DNA of 64,000 nt from Acrocarpospora macrocephala (GTDB lineage Bacteria; Actinomycetota; Actinomycetes; Streptosporangiales; Streptosporangiaceae): NCBI RefSeq assembly GCF_009687865.1, contig NZ_BLAE01000014.1, positions 146,248 through 210,247 on the forward strand, read 5' to 3'. The notes under the pieces are model-generated. The model was not told the origin of the DNA, searched no databases, and worked only from the letters and a program-made list of their open reading frames with translations. This document shows positions 45,175 through 53,636 of the stretch, piece after piece. Position numbers and translations under genes: made by a program. How positions within the stretch are numbered: the stretch's first letter is position 1; every line of letters begins with the position of its first letter.

Positions 45175-46260
45175 CTATTGGCCAATTCTTGCCCTCAGTT
45201 CGGCTATCGCCGAGACAGGGGCCGGATCGATGCCGTAACCGAGGGAAAGATAGACGGCCGCGTAGTCGCCCAGGCCGATCACCGTGGCCAGGCGTTCCAG
45301 CGCATGGCCGGGTTCCGCGGCGATTTCGGAGACGTGCACGCCGCGGTCCTGCGCGAGCCGTACGGCCAGCTGGCGGGCTTTGGCGGCCTGCGGATGTTCC
45401 TCCGCGTCGCGGAAAACAAGCAGCCGCAGCGAGCGGGACGGCTCGTCGGCGAAGATGTCACGCTGGGCGATCGGGCCGTCGAAGGCGGCGACCTGGTTGT
45501 GCCCGGCCTCGGGGAGCTCCCCCCAGAGGGCGGGATAGCGCGCGGTCTCGTTGAGCCGGGTGGCCAGCCGGTGCGCGGCGACGGCCATCAGCCGGGACGA
45601 GCCCCAGATCATCGGGATCGTCTCGGCGATCTCGTCGGCGAGCGTCTTGCCGGGGTTGATGAACGACTCGCTGGACGGGCGGCACCGGTGCGCCACATCC
45701 TCCAGCCGTTTGGCCACCGACTCGAACAGATCGACACCCGCGTCCACCAGGCCGAGCGAGGCCGCGGCGGTGAGCAGCGGGACGGCATAACCCCACAGGC
45801 CCTGCCCGGGGGATGTCGGCACGAAAGGCGCGTTCCGGCGTGTAACCAATGCCTGCAGGGACGAGGCTTTACTTCCGACGGCCAGCAGGCGGCAGCCACG
45901 CCGCGCGGCCTCGGCGGCGACCGCCAGGGTCTCCTCGTCGTCACCGGCCGCCATCACCAGGTCGGCCGCGCCCACCCACCCGGGCAGCCGGTAGCCCCGG
46001 ACGGTCGTGATCGGCACCGACGAGCCATACCCGCAGACCGCGTCCAGCACGTCCCCGGCGAGCCCGGCGGCGCCCATCCCGGCCACCACGATCGCCCGTG
46101 GCCGCCCCTCGGACGCGATCGTGTCCACACCGGCCTCCACGGCGGCCCGGTGCGCGGTGCGGATCTGGGCGGCCGAGGAGGCGACCGAGACCAGCATGCC
46201 CGGGCTATCCCCTCCGGCCAGGTATGCCTGGTCGTCGAGCTGCTCAGGCTGCCAGTTCAT
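45175..46260 (-). CDS. SIS-domain protein, phosphoglucose/phosphomannose isomerase-like
   Basis: A 361-aa cytosolic protein with two SIS folds (IVVAGMGAAGLAGDVLDAV, then DLVMAAGDDEETLAVAAEAA). The C-terminal half is of the bacterial bifunctional PGI/PMI type (TIPMIWGSSRLMAVAAHRLATRLNETAR, LPEAGHNQVAAF). It corresponds by position to mycobacterial Rv3256c. Its ATG overlaps the Trm112 stop, so it belongs to the DUF3499, manB, Trm112, SIS run of coupled genes linked to mannose activation. Confidence 0.82.
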   Translation of the reverse strand: MNWQPEQLDDQAYLAGGDSPGMLVSVASSAAQIRTAHRAAVEAGVDTIASEGRPRAIVVAGMGAAGLAGDVLDAVCGYGSSVPITTVRGYRLPGWVGAADLVMAAGDDEETLAVAAEAARRGCRLLAVGSKASSLQALVTRRNAPFVPTSPGQGLWGYAVPLLTAAASLGLVDAGVDLFESVAKRLEDVAHRCRPSSESFINPGKTLADEIAETIPMIWGSSRLMAVAAHRLATRLNETARYPALWGELPEAGHNQVAAFDGPIAQRDIFADEPSRSLRLLVFRDAEEHPQAAKARQLAVRLAQDRGVHVSEIAAEPGHALERLATVIGLGDYAAVYLSLGYGIDPAPVSAIAELRARIGQ

Positions 46261-46430
46261 GCCTTGCGGGCCTCGTCCACGAGGAGCACCGGAATGTCGT
46301 CACGCACCGGATAGACCAGCCCGCAGGATTCGGAGGTGCACGCCAGCTCGTCGCTGTCGGCGGACGCCCGGAGCGGGGACTTGCACGAGGGGCAGGCCAG
46401 GATGTCCAGCAGCCAGTCGTCGATCTTCAA
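46257..46430 (-). CDS. Trm112 family protein
   Basis: A 57-aa zinc-ribbon protein. The start is TTG 46430, which overlaps the phosphomannomutase stop (TTGA), so translation is coupled. The longer open frame upstream is only overlap with that gene. Zinc ligands are Cys13, Cys16, Cys31 and Cys36 in LACPSCKSPL and LACTSESCGLVYPV, and the ending IPVLLVDEARKA is typical. Trm112 proteins activate methyltransferases. In bacteria the partner is usually unknown. Confidence 0.9.
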   Translation of the reverse strand: MKIDDWLLDILACPSCKSPLRASADSDELACTSESCGLVYPVRDDIPVLLVDEARKA

Positions 46431-47779
46431 ATCCCTTGTACCTCTCTCAGAACCTCGTCGCGCACCGCAGCCATCGAGGCCGCGTCCGCGCCTTCGGCGT
46501 TCAGCCGGAGCAGCGGCTCGGTGTTGGACGCGCGCAAGTTGAACCACCAGTCGGGGCCGGTCACGGTGAGACCGTCCAGCTCATCGAACGTAACACCGTC
46601 GCGGACCTGGAATACCGCGCGCACCTGGGCGATCGCGGCGGCCTGGTCCGCCACCGTGCTGTTGATCTCGCCGGAGGCCGCGTACCGGGCATAGCCGGCG
46701 AGCACCTCCGACAGCGGGCGGTCCTGCTCGCCGAGCGCGGCCAGCACGTGCAGCGCGGCCAGCAGGCCCGAGTCGGCGAACCAGAAGTCCCGGAAGTAGT
46801 AGTGCGCCGAGTGCTCGCCGCCGAAGACCGCGCCGGTCCTGGCCATCTCGGCCTTGATGAAGGAGTGCCCGACCCGGGTGCGGACCGGAATCCCGCCGTG
46901 CTCGCGCACGATCTCCGGCACCCCGGTCGAGGTGATCAGGTTGTGGATGATCGCCGAACCCGGGTATTTGGCCAGCTCGCGGGCGGCGACCAGGGCGGTG
47001 ATCGTGGACGGTGAGACCGATTCGCCGCGCTCGTCGATCACCCAGCAGCGGTCGGCGTCGCCGTCGAAGGCGAGCCCGATGTCGGCGCCCTGGTCGATCA
47101 CGGCCTGCTGCAGGTCGCGCAGGTTCTCCGGCTGCAGCGGGTTGGCCTCGTGATTGGGGAAGTCGCCGTCGAGTTCGAAGTAGAGCGGGCTGAGCGCGAT
47201 CGGCAGCCCGGCGAACACCTCGGGGACGGTCAGCCCGCCCATGCCGTTGCCCGCGTCCGCCACCACCCGGAGCGGCCGGATGCCGGCCAGGTCCACCAGG
47301 GATCTGAGATAGCCGGCGTAACCGGCCAGCAGGTTCTTCTCCGTGACGCTGCCGGTCGGGTCGCCGAGCGGGCGGCCCAGCAGCTCGGCGGCCCGGTCCC
47401 TGATCTCGGTGAGGCCGGTGTCGCCGCCGATCGGCACCGCGCCCGCGCGGCACATCTTCATGCCGTTGTAGCGGGCCGGGTTGTGGCTGGCGGTGAACAT
47501 CACGCCGGGCAGGTCCAGGCTGCCGCTGGCGTAGTAGAGCAGATCGGTGGAGCCGAGCCCGGCGTTGATCACATCCGCGCCCCTGGCGGTCGCGCCGCGC
47601 GCGAAGGCGGCGGCCAGCGGCCGGGAGGAGTCCCGCATGTCATGGGCGATCACCAGCGACGTCGCCCCGGTGACCTCGGTGAAAGCGGCCCCCACGGCTT
47701 CGGCGATCTCCTCGTCCAGTTCGCCGGGAACCACGCCGCGCACATCGTACGCCTTGAAGATCGTGGCGAGGTCGCCCAC
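46427..47779 (-). CDS. manB: Phosphomannomutase/phosphoglucomutase
   Basis: A 450-aa alpha-D-phosphohexomutase. It starts at GTG 47779 behind AGGGG, with FKAYDVRGVVPGELDE at the N-terminus. The phosphoserine loop is MFTASHNPARYNGMK near residue 95-108. The metal loop is GLAFDGDADRCWVID near residue 240, the sugar loop is GGEHSAHYYF, and the phosphate-binding loop is RASNTEPLLRLN near the C-terminus. It supplies mannose-1-phosphate (or glucose-1-phosphate) for GDP-mannose and cell-envelope glycans, and matches Rv3257c in position. Confidence 0.95.
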   Translation of the reverse strand: MGDLATIFKAYDVRGVVPGELDEEIAEAVGAAFTEVTGATSLVIAHDMRDSSRPLAAAFARGATARGADVINAGLGSTDLLYYASGSLDLPGVMFTASHNPARYNGMKMCRAGAVPIGGDTGLTEIRDRAAELLGRPLGDPTGSVTEKNLLAGYAGYLRSLVDLAGIRPLRVVADAGNGMGGLTVPEVFAGLPIALSPLYFELDGDFPNHEANPLQPENLRDLQQAVIDQGADIGLAFDGDADRCWVIDERGESVSPSTITALVAARELAKYPGSAIIHNLITSTGVPEIVREHGGIPVRTRVGHSFIKAEMARTGAVFGGEHSAHYYFRDFWFADSGLLAALHVLAALGEQDRPLSEVLAGYARYAASGEINSTVADQAAAIAQVRAVFQVRDGVTFDELDGLTVTGPDWWFNLRASNTEPLLRLNAEGADAASMAAVRDEVLREVQGI

Positions 47780-47808
47780 TCAAGCCCCTAAGAAATTCGC
47801 GAGTACTA

Positions 47809-47834
47809 CGGTTCGAGCCTATCGGGCCGAACCG
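47809..47834 (-). terminator. Hairpin directly after the DUF3499 gene
   Basis: CGGTTCG (47809-47815) pairs with CGAACCG (47828-47834), loop of 12 bases, starting 1 bp beyond the DUF3499 stop and 30 bp before manB. Confidence 0.6.
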
Positions 47835-47835
47835 G

Positions 47836-48231
47836 TCAGCGTTCGCGGTTAGGTTGGGCGGACTTGAGCACGCGGAGGTGACCGCGGCGGCCCACCTCGA
47901 CCGCCTGCCCGGTCGGCTCCCCGGCGGCGGGCGCGGGTCGCGCCGCCTCGCGCACGGCGTTGGCGAGGGCCTCCAGGTCGTCTCCACTCGGGGCGCCCGG
48001 CTCGTACGGCAGCCGCACCACCTCCCAGCCTCGGGGCGCGGTGAGCCGCTCGGCGTGTTCCGCGCACAGGTCATAGCAGTGCGGCTCGACGTACGTCGCC
48101 AGCGGGCCCAGAACTGCGGTCGAGTCGGCGTACACGTACGTGAGCGTGAAGACGGCAGGCTGCCTGCAGGCGGTACGGGAACAGCTGCGGACGGGGCTCA
48201 CGGAGGGACCGTATCCGGTCCGCGTGCACAT
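47836..48231 (-). CDS. DUF3499 family protein
   Basis: A 131-aa protein from ATG 48231, or 121 aa from GTG 48201 (MSPVRSCSRTACRQPAV), which is the usual family start. The conserved core reads CSRTACRQPAVFTLTYVYADS, then ATYVEPHCYDLCAEHAERLTAPRGWEVVRL in two parts. Its four or five cysteines look like a metal-binding ribbon. The C-terminal third is variable. It lies between the Zincin-like gene (divergent) and manB, as Rv3258c does. Function is unknown. Confidence 0.82.
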   Translation of the reverse strand: MCTRTGYGPSVSPVRSCSRTACRQPAVFTLTYVYADSTAVLGPLATYVEPHCYDLCAEHAERLTAPRGWEVVRLPYEPGAPSGDDLEALANAVREAARPAPAAGEPTGQAVEVGRRGHLRVLKSAQPNRER

Positions 48232-48328
48232 TGCCACCACCCCGCGCCTCTTAACGAGCGTGTCGCCACAATCCGGACACCTACGGAGGCCGTCCGTGAC
48301 CTTTCCGTGGCTCAAATAAGCTGGCCGG

Positions 48329-48757
48329 ATGAGTCCTCGACGACGCGACCGCCACGGCCGGGGCATGCGTGGCCCGCTGGCCCCCTCACACGTGCCGATC
48401 GCCAAGTCACGCGGCGAGCGTTTCGACGACCTCGTGCTGGACGCGGTGGACCGGTTGCGGGTGCGCTGGTCCCGGGAGCTGTCCGCGGTGGAGTTCGGGG
48501 TGGAGGAGGTGCCCCAGGCGAGCGAGCTGATCGACGGCCCTGGGCGGCTGGCCTCCGATCCCATCCCGTTCGGGCGGGCCGAACCGGCGGCGCGCGGCGA
48601 ACCGGCCATGATCGTGGTCTACCGGCGGCCGATGGAGGCGCGCGCCCGGGATCGCGAGCATCTGGCCGGTCTGGTGCACTCGGTGGTCGTGGAACAGGTC
48701 GCCAACCTGCTTGGCCTCACCCCGGAGGTGGTGGATCCGGGGTACGACGACAGCTGA
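48329..48757 (+). CDS. Metallopeptidase-family (Zincin_1/DUF1025-type) protein lacking the HExxH motif
   Basis: A 142-aa protein. After a basic N-terminus it has the family core FDDLVLDAVDRLRVRW and VEFGVEEVPQASEL, and later IVVYRRPMEARARDREHL. The helix that should carry HExxH reads LAGLVHSVVVEQVANLLGL, so the glutamate and second histidine of the zinc site are not in register. It is therefore probably not an active peptidase. It corresponds in position to Rv3259. It ends exactly where the convergent DUF5719 gene ends, with no gap. Confidence 0.75.
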   Translation: MSPRRRDRHGRGMRGPLAPSHVPIAKSRGERFDDLVLDAVDRLRVRWSRELSAVEFGVEEVPQASELIDGPGRLASDPIPFGRAEPAARGEPAMIVVYRRPMEARARDREHLAGLVHSVVVEQVANLLGLTPEVVDPGYDDS

Positions 48758-50170
48758 TCACGGCAATACGGTTCGCGGTGAATCGGTGGTCGGCGGGACC
48801 AAGGCCCAGGTTCTGGCCATCTGGAGCGGCTGGGCAGTGACGAGCTGGCCTGAGGAGGTCTTCTCCTCGATCACCCGGCCGCCGTAGACCGGCCCCGAGC
48901 CCGGCTGCGGGGTGATCACGACGCTGAAGCCCTTCTCGTCGCCGGCCAGTTTGATCTCGCGGGTGCGCCCGGCCGGGATCGCGACCTCGGTGGGAGCCGG
49001 GGGCGCGCCCTCCTTCGGGAGGAGCTGGACCTGGACGCTGGCGGCTTCGAAGGGCGCGGACAGGATCAGGCGCGAGGTCTGGGTCTTGCCCGCCCTGCCG
49101 TCGGCGACGACGCTGCCGAGGTCGATGGAGGGCGCCCCGGCGGTGAACGCGACGTCCCGCAGGTCGCCGGTGCCAGTGATCTCCAGTCCGGCCACGATCG
49201 GGACCTGCGAGGTCAGCACGAGCGCGGCCGGCTGGCCGCCGATGCCCGTGGACAGGTCCATGGTGGTGGTCGAGCCGGCGGGCACGCTGACGTCCTCGCG
49301 GTTCTTCAGGGCGTACGAGCCGTCTTTGAGCACGGCCTTGACCTGGACGACGGTGTCCTGCTCGCCGGGGACGGTGATGTACAGCTTGCGCTGGCCCGCG
49401 CTGCCGGGCATGCCGGGGACGACCACGCGGGTCGCGGGCTCACCGGCCAGGGGCAGCCAGTCGGCGCCCTTGCCGCGGCCGAGCAGGACCTCCACGGCGG
49501 CGGTCACCCGGCCCCGGGTAGCGATCACGTGCAGGCCCATGACCAGGGGTGAGGTGGTCACGTCGCGGAGTTTGACCGTCCGGTGCTCGCCGGGTTTCAG
49601 GACCATGCCGGTGGACTGTTCGGTGACGACCAGGCCCTCGCCCGCGTACACGACGAAGGAGACGTCGGCGGGGGCGGCCTCCACGTTGGACAGGTGCAGG
49701 GTGAGGTCGGCGGCGGCCGGGCCGGGGCCGACGAACCAGGCGCTGGCGCCCGGCTCGACGCAGCGCACGCCGGACAGGCCGCGGGCGTCGCCGGTCAGCG
49801 TCCTGCTGATCCGGGCCGCCTCCAATCCTGAGGCCATCGCGCCGGTGGCGACCACCCGGATCGGGTCGGCGTCCTTGGCGGCGGTCTTCTGCCAGAGCCG
49901 CCCGGCTTCGGAGAGGGTGACGGGTTTGTCGCCGTCCAGGACCTCGGCCTTGCCGGAGCCGCGCGGGCCCGGCGGGGTCACCGCGCTGATGGTCGCGCCG
50001 CCCGGGTCGGGGCAGACGGTGGAGACCGACTCGATCGCGGCCTTGACCGGCTGGACGGGCGCGATCCTGGCGGGGGCGGGGCGGCTGACGAACGCGCCGC
50101 CGTACACGGCGGCCAGCGCGATCAGGACCAGGGCCAGCAGGCCGAAGCGGTTCTCGATCAGGCGTCTCAC
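48758..50170 (-). CDS. DUF5719 family exported protein
   Basis: A 470-aa protein starting at GTG 50170, whose bases overlap the stop of the large glycosyltransferase gene. A single N-terminal membrane anchor lies at about residues 9-28 (FGLLALVLIALAAVYGGAFV). The rest is beta-rich and extracytoplasmic, with repeated segments ending in SxPxV-type turns. Genes of this family always seem to follow the large GT2, so the two probably work together in cell-surface glycan assembly. The biochemical role is unknown. Confidence 0.8.
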   Translation of the reverse strand: MRRLIENRFGLLALVLIALAAVYGGAFVSRPAPARIAPVQPVKAAIESVSTVCPDPGGATISAVTPPGPRGSGKAEVLDGDKPVTLSEAGRLWQKTAAKDADPIRVVATGAMASGLEAARISRTLTGDARGLSGVRCVEPGASAWFVGPGPAAADLTLHLSNVEAAPADVSFVVYAGEGLVVTEQSTGMVLKPGEHRTVKLRDVTTSPLVMGLHVIATRGRVTAAVEVLLGRGKGADWLPLAGEPATRVVVPGMPGSAGQRKLYITVPGEQDTVVQVKAVLKDGSYALKNREDVSVPAGSTTTMDLSTGIGGQPAALVLTSQVPIVAGLEITGTGDLRDVAFTAGAPSIDLGSVVADGRAGKTQTSRLILSAPFEAASVQVQLLPKEGAPPAPTEVAIPAGRTREIKLAGDEKGFSVVITPQPGSGPVYGGRVIEEKTSSGQLVTAQPLQMARTWALVPPTTDSPRTVLP

Positions 50171-52959
50171 ACCAGCACCCGCTCTCCGGCGACCTGCTCC
50201 TCGAACTGGACCTCCGGCTCGACGGGGCGGGCGCCCGGCGCGGCCAGGATGAGCACCAGCACGACCAGGCCGCCCTGCGCCCACAGCCAGCCGCGCTGGA
50301 AGGAGTCCAGCGGTGGAGGCGGCGCAGGCGGCGCCACCGGGACCACCATCCGCCACAATCCCAATGATTTGGACAGGATGACCCGGGTCAGCGCCGGTTC
50401 CGAGTCGAGGGCGCGGCGCAGCAGCGGGTCGATGGGCGCGGGCACGGTCACGAACAGCACGCCCCGGGCGGCGAGCGCCCTCGCGTCCTGCCCACCCCGG
50501 CCGGAGGCCAGCCCGGCGACGGCGGCCGTGACCTCCTGGTCGGCGGCTGCGGCGTCGGATTCGCCGATGAGCAGGCTGCGGCCGCGCAGCAGCGTGTACG
50601 ACAACGCGCCGCCCGAGGATCGCAGCACCAGCGTGCCCTCCCCGTCAGCGGACTTGGCGGCGGCCAGGGACGGCAGCGGGTCCCGGATGTTCCAGGTCAG
50701 CGGGCCGCGCGCGCCCACGTAGATCCACAGCCCGGCGGCGGCCAGCGGGGTCGCGAACGCCACCAGCGAGATCAGCAGCGCGCCGAACCTGCGCCAGCCG
50801 CCGGCCTTGCGGAACTCGGCGACCCGGTGCGCGGCCAGCGCGGTGCACACCAGCAGGCCGGTGGCGGCGAACGCCAGCGGCACGCCCGGCCACGCCGACA
50901 GGCGGCTGACCACGGTGGCCACCAGCACACCGAAGATCGCCACACCCCAGCCGACGGCGACGATCAGCTGGTGGCGGCGGAGCAGCAGCGCGCCCAGGGC
51001 GACCGCGAGCAGGCCTGCCGTGGTCCACAGCGGTGGAGTGCCCGGTCCGCCCGGGTTGAGGGTGAGGAGGGCTTCCGGGGGCAGGCGGGGGTCCGCTGGC
51101 AGGGGGAGCCCGGCTTCCTGGAGGATTCTGGTTGGATTCGCGGCGAATGTGGCCAGCCACGGGAACAGCAGCAGGATCGGGACCGCCAGGCTGATCGCCA
51201 GCGAGACGCCGACACCGCGCCGTACGCCGCCGAAGGAGAGGGCCGCCAGAGCGCCTAGAACGAACACGAAGCCGTACAAGAGCGGGACGAAGGCTGTTCC
51301 AACCGCCAGCAGCAGGCCGAGCCCCCAGGCGGCTCTGCGGGCCGGGCGGCCCTCGTCGGAGAGCACCCGGGTGGCCAGGGACGCGTAGGCGGGCAGCAGC
51401 ACGATCACCACGGCCGAGCCGATCCGCCCTTCGGCCACGACTCCGGTCGCCACCGGGAGCAGCGCATAGGTGGCGGCCAGCCAGACCCTCGCCGGGACGT
51501 ACGGAATGATGCGGCGTGTCGCCGCATACGCGGAAAATCCCGCCAGTGGGACGCAGCCGAGCAGCAGCACCGCGACGGCCAGCCAGATCTTTCCGAAGAA
51601 CAGGGTGGACAGCGCCGCGAGGACCGCCACGTAGGGAGCTTGCTCCCCTTCCAGGTAGAGATCCCACAGATCGGACGCGCCACCCACCACCGGGACCAGC
51701 GCGCCCCCGCCGAGCAGGCCGCCGGTGGCCATCCGCCAGTGCGCGGCCACCGTGACGGCGGCCAGGAGCAGGCAGAGCCGTACCCCCGGATTGCCGAACA
51801 CCCTGCGCAGCACGCTGCCGTCGTCGTTGAGCAGTTCCTCGCCCTCCTCCTCGGGGGAGGCGGCGACCGCGTGGTGGCGTCCGGCGGAGTCCATCGGACC
51901 CGCGCCCGCGAGCTGGCCGCGGATCATGTCGAAGATCCGGCGAATGGCCGCGCTCGGCGGGGTGAACAGGGGTTTGACGAGGGCGTAGCCCTGCTTCCGG
52001 TTCCGTTTCCTGGCTTTGCGAGCGCGTCGCAGCTTGCCGGGATGGAAGAGCACCGAGCCGAGCGCGACGATCTCGTCCAGCGCGTGCGCGGGCTGCTTGG
52101 CCAGCAGGAAAAGCACGGTTCTGAGCAGGGAGCCGAAAGTGTTCCTGAGCATCGACCAGAGCATCGCCAGGAACGGCAGGTTGATCATGATCACGAACAG
52201 GGCGTAGCGGCGGGCCAGGCGGCGCGGGTGGTCGTCGCTGGCCGCGATCCGGCGACGGCGGCGGCTGGACGCCTCCGCGTGGTACGCCATGGCGCTGGTC
52301 ACCGCCAGCACCCGGTGCCCGGCCGCGCGGGCCCGCCAGCAGAAGTCCAGGTCGTCGCGGAACAGCGGCAGCTTCGGGTCCAGGCCGGACAGTTCATCCC
52401 AGACGTCGCGGCGGATGAGCATCCCGGCGGTGGACACCGAGAGCACGTCCCTGATGCCGCTGGTGTCGTGGTCGTGCTGGCCCTGGTCGTACTCGCGCGG
52501 TTCGAGGCCGGTCTCCCTGCGGCCCGACCTGGCGACCGTGACGCCGATCTCCAGGAGGAGCTTGCGGTCCAGCCAGTCGCGGAGTTTCGGACCGAGGATG
52601 ACGGCTTTCTGGTCCTGGTCGGCCGCCCAGAGCAGGGTCTCCAGGGCGCGCGGGTCGGGGGCGCAGTCGTCGTGGATGAGCCAGATCCACTCGGTGCCCT
52701 GCACGGCGGGCGGGAGGCGGCGCATGACGTCGTGAACGGCTTCGGCGAAGCCGGTCGAGCGGGGCATGCTGACGACCGCGTTGGGGCCGAACGCCTGGGT
52801 GAGAAGCTTGGCGCTGTCGTCGCGGCTGCCGTTGTCGACGCCGACCATCCGGTCCGGCCGATAGGTCTGGCCCAGCACCGCCGAAAGCGTCTCTCTGAGC
52901 CAGCGTGCGCCGTCATGCGCGACGACGATGGCGGTGACCGAATGCACCGGGGTTTGCAC
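50167..52959 (-). CDS. Large membrane glycosyltransferase, family 2 N-terminal domain
   Basis: A 930-aa protein. The GT2 domain (residues about 1-270) has VTAIVVAHDGARWLRETLSAVLGQTY, the acidic WLIHDDCAPDP and STAGMLIRRDVWDELSGLD. After a basic linker come about ten to twelve membrane helices. It resembles the actinobacterial polytopic GT2 enzymes that use lipid-linked sugars. It starts at GTG 52959 with AAGGA 5 bases upstream. It is followed by the coupled DUF5719 gene and preceded by whiB. The sugar donor and acceptor are unknown. Confidence 0.88.
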   Translation of the reverse strand: MQTPVHSVTAIVVAHDGARWLRETLSAVLGQTYRPDRMVGVDNGSRDDSAKLLTQAFGPNAVVSMPRSTGFAEAVHDVMRRLPPAVQGTEWIWLIHDDCAPDPRALETLLWAADQDQKAVILGPKLRDWLDRKLLLEIGVTVARSGRRETGLEPREYDQGQHDHDTSGIRDVLSVSTAGMLIRRDVWDELSGLDPKLPLFRDDLDFCWRARAAGHRVLAVTSAMAYHAEASSRRRRRIAASDDHPRRLARRYALFVIMINLPFLAMLWSMLRNTFGSLLRTVLFLLAKQPAHALDEIVALGSVLFHPGKLRRARKARKRNRKQGYALVKPLFTPPSAAIRRIFDMIRGQLAGAGPMDSAGRHHAVAASPEEEGEELLNDDGSVLRRVFGNPGVRLCLLLAAVTVAAHWRMATGGLLGGGALVPVVGGASDLWDLYLEGEQAPYVAVLAALSTLFFGKIWLAVAVLLLGCVPLAGFSAYAATRRIIPYVPARVWLAATYALLPVATGVVAEGRIGSAVVIVLLPAYASLATRVLSDEGRPARRAAWGLGLLLAVGTAFVPLLYGFVFVLGALAALSFGGVRRGVGVSLAISLAVPILLLFPWLATFAANPTRILQEAGLPLPADPRLPPEALLTLNPGGPGTPPLWTTAGLLAVALGALLLRRHQLIVAVGWGVAIFGVLVATVVSRLSAWPGVPLAFAATGLLVCTALAAHRVAEFRKAGGWRRFGALLISLVAFATPLAAAGLWIYVGARGPLTWNIRDPLPSLAAAKSADGEGTLVLRSSGGALSYTLLRGRSLLIGESDAAAADQEVTAAVAGLASGRGGQDARALAARGVLFVTVPAPIDPLLRRALDSEPALTRVILSKSLGLWRMVVPVAPPAPPPPLDSFQRGWLWAQGGLVVLVLILAAPGARPVEPEVQFEEQVAGERVLV

Positions 52960-52989
52960 GGGGGTCCTTGGGATGTTTCGGGCGATTTA

Positions 52990-53005
52990 TCCGGAAATTT
53001 CCGGA
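52990..53005 (-). promoter_or_regulatory. Perfect 16-bp palindrome upstream of the glycosyltransferase gene
   Basis: TCCGGAAATTTCCGGA, an exact inverted repeat 30 bp before the GTG at 52959, at a likely promoter or 5' leader position. A dimeric regulator could bind there. No family is assigned. Confidence 0.45.
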
Positions 53006-53114
53006 AATGTTCGGGGGTTTGTCCTGCTTTGCGGGCCTACCTTATGCCAACCCTGGTTCGGCCCGTGGCCCGAAGAACCCGAAAGGCCCTGGAACCCGTG
53101 GAGTCCAGGAAGCC

Positions 53115-53144
53115 CGCGGGGGCCACTGGTTCGTGACCCCCGCG
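53115..53144 (-). terminator. Terminator of the whiB gene
   Basis: CGCGGGGG (53115-53122) pairs with CCCCCGCG (53137-53144). The stem continues inward with CAC/GTG after one mismatch. It lies about 46 bp beyond the whiB stop and before the glycosyltransferase promoter. Confidence 0.85.
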
Positions 53145-53189
53145 TCATGCATTGCCTTCGTGCTTCGATCAGACTTCGATCATGTTCAA

Positions 53190-53447
53190 TCAGACGGCCT
53201 GACGCTTGATGCGCCGTCGCTCCCGCTCCGACAGCCCGCCCCAGATACCGAATCGCTCGTCGTGTTCCAATGCGTATTCAAGGCACTCCGCGCGCACTTC
53301 GCACGCTCGGCACACCTTCTTAGCCTCTCGGGTGGAGCCGCCCTTCTCTGGAAAGAACGCCTCCGGATCGGTCTGAGCGCACAGCGCGCGCTCCTGCCAA
53401 CCCAGATCTTCACCGTCGAGCGCCTGTGCCATGACCGGTTCGGTCAC
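53190..53447 (-). CDS. whiB: WhiB-family iron-sulfur transcriptional regulator (WhiB2/WhmD-like)
   Basis: An 85-aa protein. The start is GTG 53447, with GGGAGG 7 bases upstream; the open frame to 53543 has no ribosome site. The 4Fe-4S ligands are Cys23, Cys46, Cys49 and Cys55 (ALCAQTDPEAFFPEKGGS, VCRACEVRAEC). The turn GIWGGLSERERRRIKR precedes the basic DNA-binding tail. Location next to fbiA/fbiB and the GT2 gene corresponds to Rv3260c (whiB2) and to S. coelicolor whiB, which is needed for sporulation septation. It probably works with sigma-A and WhiA. Confidence 0.93.
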   Translation of the reverse strand: MTEPVMAQALDGEDLGWQERALCAQTDPEAFFPEKGGSTREAKKVCRACEVRAECLEYALEHDERFGIWGGLSERERRRIKRQAV

Positions 53448-53546
53448 TGCACACCTCCCTGTCGCCCGCCCGTCACCAACAGCACCTGGTGCCCCCCTAT
53501 GGACGCCGTCCTCATACCCACCTTGAGGAAGGCGTAACAACACAGC

Positions 53547-53563
53547 TGTAATTACACGCGTGT
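53547..53563 (-). promoter_or_regulatory. Two overlapping palindromes upstream of whiB
   Basis: TGTAATTACA (53547-53556) overlaps ACACGCGTGT (53554-53563). They lie 100-116 bp upstream of the whiB GTG. On the whiB strand the right edge also reads GACAC (53560-53564), the core recognised by WhiA in Streptomyces. The assignment is tentative. Confidence 0.4.
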
Positions 53564-53636
53564 CTCAGGTGTGGCGTCAAGCGGCATACCGATACCCGGG
53601 GAAAGACATGCTTGCCCCGGTATCTGGCGGTCTAGA

